DNA from: Gymnodinialimonas phycosphaerae
GTDB taxonomy: Bacteria; Pseudomonadota; Alphaproteobacteria; Rhodobacterales; Rhodobacteraceae
Length of the DNA: 64,000 bases
NCBI RefSeq assembly: GCF_019195455.1
Contig: NZ_JAIMBW010000001.1
Span: 3,686,001-3,750,000, forward strand
Direction: 5' to 3'
This document shows positions 52,240 through 60,813 of the stretch, one piece after another. The notes under the pieces are model-generated. The model saw only the letters and a program-made list of their open reading frames with translations, was not told where the DNA came from and did no database searches. The number at the start of each line of letters is the position of its first letter. Position 1 is the first letter of the stretch. Both the position numbers and the translations under genes were made by a program.

Positions 52240-53568
52240 ATGCAAACCACCTTCACGCCAGAGCAGTTGAAAGACCCAGCCACCGCGCGCTCCAACGAGA
52301 TTCTGCGGTCTTGCGTCCATTGTGGGTTCTGCACCGCAACTTGCCCAACCTACCAGGTTCTGGGGGACGAGTTGGATAGCCCGCGCGGGCGAATCTACCT
52401 GATCAAGGATATGCTGGAGAACAACCGGCCTGCCGACGAGAAGACAGTGAAGCACATCGACCGTTGCCTGTCATGTCTGGCGTGCATGACGACCTGCCCC
52501 TCGGGGGTGCACTACATGCACCTGGTCGATCACGCGCGCGAGTATATCGAGCAGACTTACAAACGCCCGAGGTTCGAGCGTGTCTTGCGGTGGACCCTGG
52601 CGCAGATCCTGCCGTATCCCACGCGGTTCCGGCTGGCGCTTCTGGGGGCCAAGATCGGGCGTCCCTTCGCGCGCCTGATGCCCGACGCGCGTCTGCGGGC
52701 GATGCTGGAGATGGCACCGGATTATATCCCTCCGGTCAGTCGCAATGACGATCCGCAGACGTTTCCGGCCAAGGACAAGAAGATGCGTGTGGCGCTGATG
52801 ACGGGCTGTGCCCAAAAGGCGCTGAACACGGATATCAACGATGCGACGATCCGGGTCCTGACGCGGCTTGGCGCCGAGGTTGTCGTCGCCGAGGGCGCAG
52901 GGTGTTGTGGGGCGTTGACGCACCACATGGGCAAGACCGAGGAAAGCCACGGGACGGCGGCGAAGAATATTCGCGCCTGGGCCAAGGAAATGCGCGGCGA
53001 GGGGTTGGACGCGATCGTGATCAACACCTCGGGCTGCGGCACGACGGTGAAGGACTATGGCCATATGTTCCGAGAGGATGCGGCGCTGGCGGAGGACGCG
53101 GCAGTCGTGGCGGGATTGGCCAAGGACATCAGCGAAGTGCTGATCGACCTGATGCCCGAGGACGTGGTGCAGAAAAACGGTGAGGGGGTGCACGTGGCGT
53201 ATCACGCGGCCTGTTCGCTCCAGCATGGGCAGCAGATCAAGACCTATCCCAAGGACCTGTTGAAGCGCGCCGGGTTCAAGGTGTTGGAGCCTGCCGATAG
53301 CCACCTGTGTTGCGGGTCGGCGGGGACCTACAACCTGATGCAGCCTGAGATTTCGGGGCAGTTGAAAGAGCGCAAGGTGCAGACGTTGGAAGCCACGCGA
53401 CCCGACATCATCTCGGCCGGGAACATCGGCTGCATGATGCAGATCGGCGGCGGCACGGATGTGCCGATTGTCCACACGGTGGAGTTGCTGGATTGGGCGA
53501 CGGGTGGTCCGCGTCCGGCGGCACTGGACCGCGACCGGGACGAGCCCTTGGTGCCGATGCTGCGTTAG
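52240..53568 (+). CDS. glcF: glycolate oxidase iron-sulfur subunit GlcF
   Basis: A 442-residue Fe-S protein. Two 4Fe-4S motifs are visible, CVHCGFCTATCPTYQVLG and CLSCLACMTTCPSGVHY, then two CCG domains (CAQKALN ... GCCGALTHHMG; AACSLQHGQQ ... LCCGSAGTYN). It passes electrons from GlcDE to the respiratory chain. Stop codon is TAG. Confidence 0.95.
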   Translation: MQTTFTPEQLKDPATARSNEILRSCVHCGFCTATCPTYQVLGDELDSPRGRIYLIKDMLENNRPADEKTVKHIDRCLSCLACMTTCPSGVHYMHLVDHAREYIEQTYKRPRFERVLRWTLAQILPYPTRFRLALLGAKIGRPFARLMPDARLRAMLEMAPDYIPPVSRNDDPQTFPAKDKKMRVALMTGCAQKALNTDINDATIRVLTRLGAEVVVAEGAGCCGALTHHMGKTEESHGTAAKNIRAWAKEMRGEGLDAIVINTSGCGTTVKDYGHMFREDAALAEDAAVVAGLAKDISEVLIDLMPEDVVQKNGEGVHVAYHAACSLQHGQQIKTYPKDLLKRAGFKVLEPADSHLCCGSAGTYNLMQPEISGQLKERKVQTLEATRPDIISAGNIGCMMQIGGGTDVPIVHTVELLDWATGGPRPAALDRDRDEPLVPMLR

Positions 53569-53717
53569 GGGCCAAGGAGGGGCAGGCGCGCAGGCGGGCG
53601 TCCCACCCAGCCACCCCGCCCGCCTCCGCGCCTGCGGGGCGGGTGTTGGCGGCCCATGGTCATATTCTTGCCCTGCTTCCCAGGTACCTCCGTGGCACCA
53701 TGTCAGGAGGGTCATCC

Positions 53718-54572
53718 ATGAAGCGGGCGTTTGTCGCGGGAATTCTTTGTTTTCTGGGGGTCGCACTTGGCGGTCCCGGCGCGGTGCAGGCGCAGGGCCT
53801 GCCACAGGTGCAGCTTTCGGAAGGGCACGGCAACCTTCGGGCATTGACCCCCGGCACCGAGGCGCAGGTCTGGCGCGCCGTTGGGCGCCTGGATTCGGGC
53901 GTTTCTTTTTGTTCGGCCACGCTTATTCGTGAGAATCTTGTTCTGACCGCGGCCCATTGCGTGTATCACCCCGCCACATCCCGCGCCTTCGAGCCGGCTG
54001 ATTTGACGTTTCTGGCGGGGCTGCGCAACGGTCGTGCGGAAGCGATCCGCGGTGTCCGCCGGATCATGATCCTACCAGACTATCGGCCGGAAGCGGGCCC
54101 TGATTTCGAGATGATCGGTCGCGATGTCGCCCTGCTGGAGTTGGCGATGCCGATCTCGATGGCGTCCATCACGCCCATCTCGGTGGCGCAGACAGCGTGG
54201 CGCGAGGGGCGGGTAACGGTTGTGTCCTACGGGCGCGACCGGGAAGACTACGCCTCCATCGAAGAGGGGTGCGAAATCCTGGAAAGGCAGGATTCGGTTC
54301 GATCGCTTAGCTGTGAAGTGGTGTCGGGGGCCTCGGGCTCGCCGGTGCTGCGGGTCAATCAGGGGCGCGCCGAGGTGGTTGCGGTGATCTCGGCCAGCGC
54401 ACAATCGGGTGATGATGATGTCTCGCTTGCGGTGACCTTGGATGACCACCTGTCCACGCTTATGGCGCAGTACCAAGGCGGTGCGGTGCGGGCGACGGGC
54501 GGCGGCCTGTCGCTGCTGAACCGGGGTGGCGACGCGCGATCTGACATTGGCGCGCGGTTTATTCGGCCCTGA
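53718..54572 (+). CDS. exported trypsin-like serine protease
   Basis: A 284-residue protein with signal peptide MKRAFVAGILCFLGVALGG (cleavage near AVQAQ) and AGGAGG before the start. The catalytic triad is visible: His80 in VLTAAHC, Asp136 in GRDVALLELA and Ser208 in SGASGSPVL. Cys65/Cys81 and Cys185/Cys199 may form disulfides. It is likely periplasmic or secreted. The C-terminal 50 residues are low-complexity. No partner inhibitor is nearby. Confidence 0.9.
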   Translation: MKRAFVAGILCFLGVALGGPGAVQAQGLPQVQLSEGHGNLRALTPGTEAQVWRAVGRLDSGVSFCSATLIRENLVLTAAHCVYHPATSRAFEPADLTFLAGLRNGRAEAIRGVRRIMILPDYRPEAGPDFEMIGRDVALLELAMPISMASITPISVAQTAWREGRVTVVSYGRDREDYASIEEGCEILERQDSVRSLSCEVVSGASGSPVLRVNQGRAEVVAVISASAQSGDDDVSLAVTLDDHLSTLMAQYQGGAVRATGGGLSLLNRGGDARSDIGARFIRP

Positions 54573-54582
54573 TCGCCAAGGG

Positions 54583-54611
54583 CTTGAAACCCGCTTTCTG
54601 CCTTCCCAAAT
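54583..54611 (+). promoter_or_regulatory. RpoH (sigma-32)-type heat-shock promoter for hsp20
   Basis: CTTGAAA (54583-54589) matches the RpoH -35, and TCCCAAAT (54604-54611) resembles the CCCCATnT -10 with a 14-nt spacer. It lies about 105 bp ahead of the Hsp20 start, directly after the protease gene. Confidence 0.6.
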
Positions 54612-54714
54612 TCATCCTGTCGGTGCCGCCTAGCGGGCCGACACCCGTAACAGGGCCTGCGCCTGATGGTCAGGGCGGCCCCTCATATCGTTATCGCTCA
54701 ATGGAGGATGACCC

Positions 54715-55176
54715 ATGCGAACCTATGATTTTTCCCCGCTCTACCGTGCCACTGTCGGCTTTGACCGTGTGGCAGACATGCTGGACCGCGTCTTGACGCA
54801 AGACGCCGGCCAATCGACCTACCCGCCCTACAACATCGAAAAGCTGGACGAGAATTCCTACCGGATCTCGGTGGCCGTGGCCGGGTTTTCGGACGCGGAC
54901 CTGAACGTGGAACAGCGCGAGCATCAGCTTGTGATTTCCGCCAAGCGTGAGAAGGACGAGGACGCGCGCACCTATCTGCATCGTGGCATTGCCACACGTG
55001 CCTTCGAGAAGCGCTTCCAACTGGCCGACCATGTCCGGGTGACACAGGCCGTGGCCGAGCACGGAATGCTGCACATCGACCTTGTGCGCGAAGTGCCCGA
55101 AGCGCTGAAGCCGCGCCGGATCGAGATCGGCACCAGTGGTACCCGCGCGATCGAAGCGGACACTGTCGAAGCCTGA
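54715..55176 (+). CDS. Hsp20-family small heat-shock protein
   Basis: A 153-residue IbpA-like chaperone. FSPLYRATVGFDRVADMLDRV is the N-terminal arm, YPPYNIEKLDENSYRISVAVAGFSDADLNVEQREHQLVISAKRE the start of the alpha-crystallin domain, and IATRAFEKRFQLADHVRVTQAVAEHGMLHIDLVRE its end. It prevents aggregation of unfolded proteins. An RpoH-like promoter precedes it and a strong terminator follows. Confidence 0.95.
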   Translation: MRTYDFSPLYRATVGFDRVADMLDRVLTQDAGQSTYPPYNIEKLDENSYRISVAVAGFSDADLNVEQREHQLVISAKREKDEDARTYLHRGIATRAFEKRFQLADHVRVTQAVAEHGMLHIDLVREVPEALKPRRIEIGTSGTRAIEADTVEA

Positions 55177-55195
55177 TGGCCTGACACGACACCCG

Positions 55196-55225
55196 AAAGG
55201 CGGCCCCCACAGGGGTCGCCTTTTT
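55196..55225 (+). terminator. intrinsic terminator after hsp20
   Basis: AAAGGCGGCCCC and GGGGTCGCCTTTTT form a stem around CACA with flanking A and T runs. It also serves as end of the convergent RTX/Hint gene. Confidence 0.88.
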
Positions 55226-55228
55226 CGT

Positions 55229-56665
55229 TCAGGCGGACTTCAGGCGGCGGGGACGCACGCCCTTACGCTCGATCCGGCGGGCGGGCTCCATGCCGATGGC
55301 ATGATCCAACATGCGCCGGGCGGCCTTGGTTTGCCGCGACAGACTGCGCGACGTGACAAGCAGGCTTTCGACCCAACACCCGGCGGCCTGAATGACGGAA
55401 TGACGCTCCATCACGACGTTGAGGTATTCGGCCCGTTTCTTGCCGCGCATCCGGCGTATGCCCTTGTGGCCAATCAGCTTGATGGCGGGGACCAGAACCT
55501 CTTCCCCGGTCTCTTCGATCACCTGAAGGACACGGTGTTGCGGCGACAGGATGAGGTCGGTTTGCGGTTGATTTTCCCCCAGTGCCCCGGCCGGGATCAG
55601 GATCGGCTTGGCCTTGTCGTCGCGGGTCTTGAACACCATGGTTTCGCGCACCACGAGACGCAGGGCCTGCCAGCCGTGGTCCTTGGTCCAGAGAATATCG
55701 TCGGGGCGCAGGTCTTCGATCGCGACCCCGCCGCGTTCGGTCAGCATCAAGGTGCCTGCCAGAAAGAAAACGGGGCCTGCGGAGAACGAGAAGTTGGACG
55801 CGTTGACGTCGTCGCGCTCGAACCCGCTCAGCTGCAGCGTTTCACCGTTGTCGAAGGTAATCAGCGTGTTGTCGCCGCCGGACATCCGGTCCAACATGTC
55901 CTGATAGCTGCTGATCTCGGCCATATCAAAGGCGATCACGTCGTTCGATCCGAAGCCGTTTATCACATCACTTCCGTGGCCATCGCGGTACACGAACGTC
56001 TCATTTCCCGACCCGGCCTTGATCGTATCGTCGCCAGCTCCGGCCTCCACCACATCGTTGCCAGACCCGGTTTCGATGTAATCGTCGCCGTCGCCACCGA
56101 TGATGGTGTCATCGCCGCTTCCCCCTTTTATGCTGTCGTCGTCGTCGCCCCCGAAAAGACGGTCATTCCCTGAACCGCCGGTGATCGTATCGTGGCCTTC
56201 GTCGCCGTAGACCGTGGCACTATCGGACCCGACCGAGATCTTGTCGTGGCCAGCCCCGCCTTCGATCATATCGTTGCCTTGGCCCGTGATGGTGTCGTCG
56301 CCGTCACCGCCATCAATCAGGTCCGCGCCGTTGCCGCCTTCGATCTTGTCGCTACCGCCGCCGCCGTCGATGGTGTCATTGCCATCGCCCCCCTTGATTT
56401 CGTCATCGCCGTAGCCGCCGAAAATGACGTCATCGCGATCTTCGCCCTCCAGTTTGTCGTTGTCACTGCCGCCATCTATGGTGTCGTTGCTGGTACCGCC
56501 CTTGATGTCTTTCGTCCCGGAATTGCCGACAAGCGAGTCATCTCCGGCGTCGCCATCCAGCGTATCGTCACCGCTGTTGCCAATGATCGTATCATCGCCG
56601 TCGAGACAGTTGTTGTTGTCATTGCCTGATGCACCCGTGATGGAATCGTTTCCATTGGTCGCCAT
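55229..56665 (-). CDS. RTX-repeat protein with C-terminal Hint domain
   Basis: A 478-residue acidic protein. Residues 1-220 are calcium-binding nonapeptide repeats (GGDGNDTI, GGAGHDKI, GGSGDDTI and many variants). After FGSNDVIAFDMAEI comes a Hint_2-type domain from about residue 295: AGTLMLTERGGVAIEDLRPDDIL, LILSPQHRVLQV and RAEYLNVVMERHSVIQAAG. In active Hint domains the residue before this AGT stretch is a Cys; here it is PVFFLAGT, with no Cys, so self-splicing is doubtful. Such proteins are type I secretion substrates in Rhodobacteraceae; no transporter is adjacent. Confidence 0.88.
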   Translation of the reverse strand: MATNGNDSITGASGNDNNNCLDGDDTIIGNSGDDTLDGDAGDDSLVGNSGTKDIKGGTSNDTIDGGSDNDKLEGEDRDDVIFGGYGDDEIKGGDGNDTIDGGGGSDKIEGGNGADLIDGGDGDDTITGQGNDMIEGGAGHDKISVGSDSATVYGDEGHDTITGGSGNDRLFGGDDDDSIKGGSGDDTIIGGDGDDYIETGSGNDVVEAGAGDDTIKAGSGNETFVYRDGHGSDVINGFGSNDVIAFDMAEISSYQDMLDRMSGGDNTLITFDNGETLQLSGFERDDVNASNFSFSAGPVFFLAGTLMLTERGGVAIEDLRPDDILWTKDHGWQALRLVVRETMVFKTRDDKAKPILIPAGALGENQPQTDLILSPQHRVLQVIEETGEEVLVPAIKLIGHKGIRRMRGKKRAEYLNVVMERHSVIQAAGCWVESLLVTSRSLSRQTKAARRMLDHAIGMEPARRIERKGVRPRRLKSA

Positions 56666-56793
56666 TGAACCGTCCTGATCGAATTTAAGGTCGATCAGAG
56701 AGCTGGACCAAAATGGCTAACGTCAGTTTAGGACGATCACGCGAAATCCTTAGAATTCGCGGTAAAACTGGTCTGGTTTTGGGGGCTTTGGGG

Positions 56794-57672
56794 TCAGAAC
56801 CATTGCCCCGGTTCCATCAGGCCCAACTCCATCAACTGCATGGAGGACCAGTGGAATTGGGTGGATTTGTGCCAGCGGAAATCTGGAATGTCGTGGCGCG
56901 ATCCGGGGTTGGTGCGCAGCGCCTTGGCCACCCGGAATGAGCAGATCGAGGCCGACAGCGAATGGTGCCAGGGGCAGGCGTAGGTGTTCAGTTCTTCATC
57001 GGACAGCGTGTGATCCTCGCGCAGGGTCAGGCCCGGCGCGGCGCGGAACAGTCCCACGCGGTCGATCTTGCGTTTGGGTTTGGCGACGTGTTCCTCGAAC
57101 CGCCAGCGCAGGCCGCCGTAGAAATTCAGCTGACGTTCCATCACTTCATCCAGTTCCGGCCCGCCGCGCCGCGTCTCGGCGTAGTAGCCCGAACTGTCGA
57201 GAAGCGCGCCGTCCAGGTCGACGGCATTGGGATGCGCGCTCAGGTCGCCCGCATAGAGATCCACGACATAGGTCAGCACCGACTCGCGCCGTTCCTCCAT
57301 CACCCAGGTGACCAATTCGCCGATCGTGCGATCCTCGCAGAACGGATAGAACAGGTATTCGCCATTGTAGCAGTAATGGATCCACTGGCCGGGCACCTTT
57401 TCGATCAAGGCATTTACCACGGCTTGCGTGGCGCCGAGCTGGCGGGACGGGTGGCGGATAATGTGTTGCAGGCATTTGGCTCCCTTGGGGGCGTCGGGCA
57501 CCGCCACCTCATCGGGGGCGAGGATGAAGATCGCCTTGAAGGCCAGCGAATGCAGGTGATCAAGGCTCGAGGCAAGCTCCACCCGGTCCTCCGCGATCAG
57601 GATGGCGAAGGGGCCTTTTGCGAAGCTCGCGTCGGGGGCGGCTTTGAAACTGGAGAGGCTGTCGAAGTTCAT
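56794..57672 (-). CDS. uncharacterised protein, possibly glycosyltransferase-like
   Basis: A 292-residue cytosolic-looking protein that I cannot assign firmly. The N-terminal half (GPFAILIAEDRVELASSLDHLHSLAFKAIFILAPDEV ... HIIRHPSRQLGATQAVVNALIEKVPGQWIHYCYNGEYLFYPF) has the layout of family-2-like glycosyltransferases of alphaproteobacteria. The rest is rich in Trp, His and Cys (YACPWHHSLSAS, FRWHKSTQFHWSSM). It lies upstream of the RTX gene on the same strand, 128 nt apart. Confidence 0.65.
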   Translation of the reverse strand: MNFDSLSSFKAAPDASFAKGPFAILIAEDRVELASSLDHLHSLAFKAIFILAPDEVAVPDAPKGAKCLQHIIRHPSRQLGATQAVVNALIEKVPGQWIHYCYNGEYLFYPFCEDRTIGELVTWVMEERRESVLTYVVDLYAGDLSAHPNAVDLDGALLDSSGYYAETRRGGPELDEVMERQLNFYGGLRWRFEEHVAKPKRKIDRVGLFRAAPGLTLREDHTLSDEELNTYACPWHHSLSASICSFRVAKALRTNPGSRHDIPDFRWHKSTQFHWSSMQLMELGLMEPGQWF

Positions 57673-57813
57673 CTTTGGATGCTGCTCGAATTTTCAACAC
57701 AAGATGCCTGCCTGCGCCGGATTTTGCAATCGCGCCATCGGTTGAACCGGAGGCCCCCGCACGATAGACCCCATCCGTTGCGATTTCCTTGATCCCGCGT
57801 GAGGCATCCCCCG

Positions 57814-59127
57814 ATGACCAAGAAGCTGTTCGTTAAGACCTATGGCTGTCAGATGAACGTCTATGACAGTGAGCGCATGGCCGAGGCTTTGGGCGCTGAG
57901 GGGTATGAACAGGTCAGCACCCCCGAGGGCGCGGATATGATCCTGCTCAACACCTGCCACATCCGCGAGAAAGCGGCAGAGAAGATGTATTCCGAGCTGG
58001 GGCGCCTGCGGCCCCTGCGCGACGCGAACCCGGACCTCAAGATCGGCGTGGCGGGCTGTGTGGCGCAGGCCGAGGGGGAAGAGATCATGCGCCGTCAGCC
58101 GCTGGTCGATCTGGTCGTGGGGCCGCAGACCTACCACCGCTTGCCGAAGATGATGGAGGCGGTGAACGCGGGTGAAAAGGCGCTGGATACGGATTTCCCC
58201 GAGGAAGACAAATTCCTGAAATTGCCGAAATCCCGCGCGACGCGCGGCCCGACGGCGTTCCTGACTGTGCAGGAAGGCTGCGACAAGTTTTGTGCCTTCT
58301 GCGTGGTCCCCTACACGCGCGGGGCAGAGGTTTCGCGTCCCGCCGAGCGTCTGATGGCCGAGGCCCGCGACCTGGTGGATCGTGGCGTTCGCGAGATTAC
58401 CCTGCTGGGGCAGAACGTGAATGCCTATCATGGCGCGGGGCCGGACGGCACCTGGGGCCTTGCGCGCCTGATCCGCGAGATGGCGAAGATCGACGGGTTG
58501 GATCGTCTGCGTTTCACCACCTCGCACCCCAACGACATGGAAGACGACCTGATCGCAGCCCATGGCGATTGCCCTGAGTTGATGCCGTATCTGCACCTGC
58601 CCGTGCAGGCGGGCAGCGACAAGATCCTCAAGGCGATGAATCGCAAGCATACGGCGGATCAATACATTCGCCTGATCGAGCGTATCCGCGCCGCAAGGCC
58701 AGATTTGCACCTGTCCGGTGACTTCATCGTCGGCTTCCCCGGCGAAACGGAAGAAGACTTTCAGGCGACTTTGGATCTGGTCGAAACGGTCGGCTATGGC
58801 ACCGCCTATTCGTTCAAATACTCCGCCCGTCCCGGCACACCTGCGGCAGAACGCAAGGGGCAGGTCAGTGACGCCGAAGCGGGTGAACGCCTTCAACGCT
58901 TGCAAGCGCTTTTGACGACCCAGCAGCGCGCGGCACAGGACGCGATGGTGGGACGTCGCGTGAAGGTGCTGTTCGAAAAGCCGGGCCGCAATCCCGGCCA
59001 GATGATCGGCAAATCCGACTACCTGCACTCGGTCCACGCGGATGGCCCTGACACCCTGCGCGGGCAGATCGCCGAGGTCGAGATTGTCGAAAGCATGACG
59101 AACTCGCTGACCGGACGGCTGGTCTAG
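57814..59127 (+). CDS. miaB: tRNA-2-methylthio-N6-dimethylallyladenosine synthase MiaB
   Basis: A 437-residue radical-SAM methylthiotransferase acting on A37 of tRNAs. The start [22 protein letters not shown] is at 57814 (a GTG at 57799 is possible). The N-terminal cluster Cys are in [16 protein letters not shown] and VAGCVAQ; the radical-SAM motif is [15 protein letters not shown]; a TRAM domain ends the protein ([28 protein letters not shown]). It begins the core block that continues to phoH, ybeY, corC and lnt. Confidence 0.96.
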   Translation: MTKKLFVKTYGCQMNVYDSERMAEALGAEGYEQVSTPEGADMILLNTCHIREKAAEKMYSELGRLRPLRDANPDLKIGVAGCVAQAEGEEIMRRQPLVDLVVGPQTYHRLPKMMEAVNAGEKALDTDFPEEDKFLKLPKSRATRGPTAFLTVQEGCDKFCAFCVVPYTRGAEVSRPAERLMAEARDLVDRGVREITLLGQNVNAYHGAGPDGTWGLARLIREMAKIDGLDRLRFTTSHPNDMEDDLIAAHGDCPELMPYLHLPVQAGSDKILKAMNRKHTADQYIRLIERIRAARPDLHLSGDFIVGFPGETEEDFQATLDLVETVGYGTAYSFKYSARPGTPAAERKGQVSDAEAGERLQRLQALLTTQQRAAQDAMVGRRVKVLFEKPGRNPGQMIGKSDYLHSVHADGPDTLRGQIAEVEIVESMTNSLTGRLV

Positions 59128-59626
59128 GCCTTACCGGCGCGGTCCGGACGGTCGACCGCGCGCGCATTGCGGCAGGCGCAAGCAGAAGTGCGCGCCCCCG
59201 AGGGCAGAGATCCGCATTTGACTGCGGATGTGCCCAAAGCTGAACAGGCCGTTAACACGTTGGCGCCATCACGAATTCTGGGCTGGTCTAGATTCGCAAA
59301 CGGCAGAAACAAACGGAACCGATTCGCCTGATCGTCTCGTGTTTAAAGACATTAGCGCAAAAAAATGCGAGCTTGGCAGGACTACCTCTAGCGCGTTTCA
59401 TTACCCAATAGGCAAAAATGGACGAATCGCCCGCCTGCTGTTTCCGAATCCGCAACTCCGGCACCAATAAACCTCTTCCCAACATGGGATAAGTTGCTAT
59501 CCTTCTGAAATATACACGTTTTCTGAATCAGCGCTGCAAGCTGGCCGGAATGACGCAGGAATCAATTGATCGAAGCCCTCCGCGCAGCACGTGTCTTTGG
59601 GATTCGGAACTAAGGGGGATGCACGA
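59128..59626. other. 499-bp region without a recognised gene
   Basis: After miaB a hairpin GCGCGGTC/GACCGCGC (59137-59161) may act as a weak terminator. The remainder is less GC-rich than its surroundings, has no supported coding frame, and probably contains the promoter of the OmpA-like gene. I see no RNA or repeat here. Confidence 0.5.
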
Positions 59627-60214
59627 GTGATTGACGCTCTGACACGCGGTTTGACGCGGGGAATGATTAGCACGCTTGGCGTTGCCGCCCTGGTTGCGGG
59701 GGCGTTTATGGCCACCTCGACTCCGGCGGCCGCACAGCAGCAGATTATCGTAAGCGGGCAAGTTTAGCCGGGCCTTTGGGTTGACCCCGACGGGTGTCTG
59801 CACTGGGTCGCCGACGGTGGCATCGAAGGCTACATGGAAGGCCGCGTGAACCCCGAGAACGGGATGCCGGTTTGCCTGGATGTGAACCCATGCGGCGTCG
59901 CGAACACCGACACTATGTTCCACACTGACAGCGCACGTCTGACCGGCTCCGGCCGTCAGTACCTGCAACAGTTCTTCACGCAGGCCGGGGCCTATGCCTA
60001 CGCCATCTACGGCCACACCGACAGCCGCGCCTCGGACGAATACAATATGCGCCTGAGCGAGCGTCGTGCCGCTGCCGTGGCCAACGTAGCCCGTTCCGTC
60101 GGGGCGCGCATCGCCCGTGAAATCGGATATGGCGAGCGTCGCCCCGTCGCACCGAACGATTCGGCTGCGAACATGCAGCGCAACCGCCGCGTCGAAATCG
60201 TGTGCTACCGCTAA
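59627..60214 (+). pseudogene. OmpA-family protein interrupted by an in-frame amber codon
   Basis: From GTG at 59627 the frame encodes a signal peptide (LGVAALVAGAFMATSTPAAAQ), then QIIVSGQV and TAG at 59765-59767. The same frame goes on without shift: PGLWVDPDGCLHWVADGGIEGYMEGR, NPENGMPVC and an OmpA C-terminal peptidoglycan-binding domain (FFTQAGAYAYAIYGHTDSRASDEYNMRLSERRAAAVANVARS ... NRRVEIVCYR). A CAG-to-TAG change is the simplest explanation. An internal ATG at 59834 would give a 126-residue protein without signal peptide. Other genes here stop normally at TAG, so reassignment is unlikely. Confidence 0.8.
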
Positions 60215-60235
60215 GGCGGAGGAAGGGACTACAAG

Positions 60236-60604
60236 ATGAACATGTTTAAACTTCCTTTGCTGATCGCGGCACCTCTGGCCTTGATGGGCTGTGTAGAGAA
60301 CTTCGAAGGCGTGGGCCCTGCCCGCGTCGGTCCCAATGGCGAGCCGCCGGTGGTCGCCATCGGTGAAGACCGGGGTCGGGATGCGGGATCGCTTTCGCGG
60401 CTTGAGGCGGGCATTTATATCGATCCCGATGGCTGCCATATCTGGATGATCGACGACGGCCTTGAAGGTTATTGGTCGCGCCGTCTGGACCCGCGCTCGG
60501 GTCTGCCGGTCTGCACCGAACCCGCGCCGCGCGGCTCGATCATCGGCGATTACTCATCGGGGAGCCCGGGCATTGCGGATCGCGTGCCGCGCATCCGCAA
60601 CTGA
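60236..60604 (+). CDS. small lipoprotein with DPDGC domain
   Basis: A 122-residue lipoprotein with lipobox LMGC (MNMFKLPLLIAAPLALMGC). A Pro/Gly-rich linker leads to GIYIDPDGCHIWMIDDGLEGYWSRR and DPRSGLPVC, which repeats the motif of the preceding OmpA-like protein almost residue for residue. The two conserved Cys (DPDGC and PVC) could form a disulfide. It follows the OmpA gene by 21 nt, so both were probably one operon. Function unknown. Confidence 0.8.
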   Translation: MNMFKLPLLIAAPLALMGCVENFEGVGPARVGPNGEPPVVAIGEDRGRDAGSLSRLEAGIYIDPDGCHIWMIDDGLEGYWSRRLDPRSGLPVCTEPAPRGSIIGDYSSGSPGIADRVPRIRN

Positions 60605-60624
60605 CCGCGCACCAGTTGTTTGCG

Positions 60625-60652
60625 AACGGGTGGCCCTTGGGTCGCCCGTTTT
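60625..60652 (+). terminator. intrinsic terminator after the lipoprotein
   Basis: AACGGGTGGC pairs with GTCGCCCGTT through ten pairs (two G-T) around CCTTGG, ending in TTTT. Confidence 0.8.
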
Positions 60653-60813
60653 GCGTTAAAAGGGGGCAGGGTTGGTGGTCCATTGGGCCCATGCATACGA
60701 AATATTGGTGACAGACCTCTTTGGTGTGTGGACAACACCCCGCCCTGACGCCAGACTCGATCCATCGCGCGCCTCGGGTGGTCCGGGACGCCTCAGCCCA
60801 ACCGGAGAAGTCT

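Noticed and set aside
52471..53844. A 457-codon minus-strand frame opposite glcF
   Set aside because: Composition is Arg/His-rich without motifs and it covers a well-supported gene.
55136..56629. Plus-strand frames opposite the RTX repeats
   Set aside because: Their regularity simply mirrors the codon repeats of the RTX gene on the minus strand.
5620..59767. Amber (TAG) recoding to an amino acid
   Set aside because: Intact genes such as glcF, miaB, phoH and the thiolase at 26363 end at TAG, and manC also carries a frameshift.
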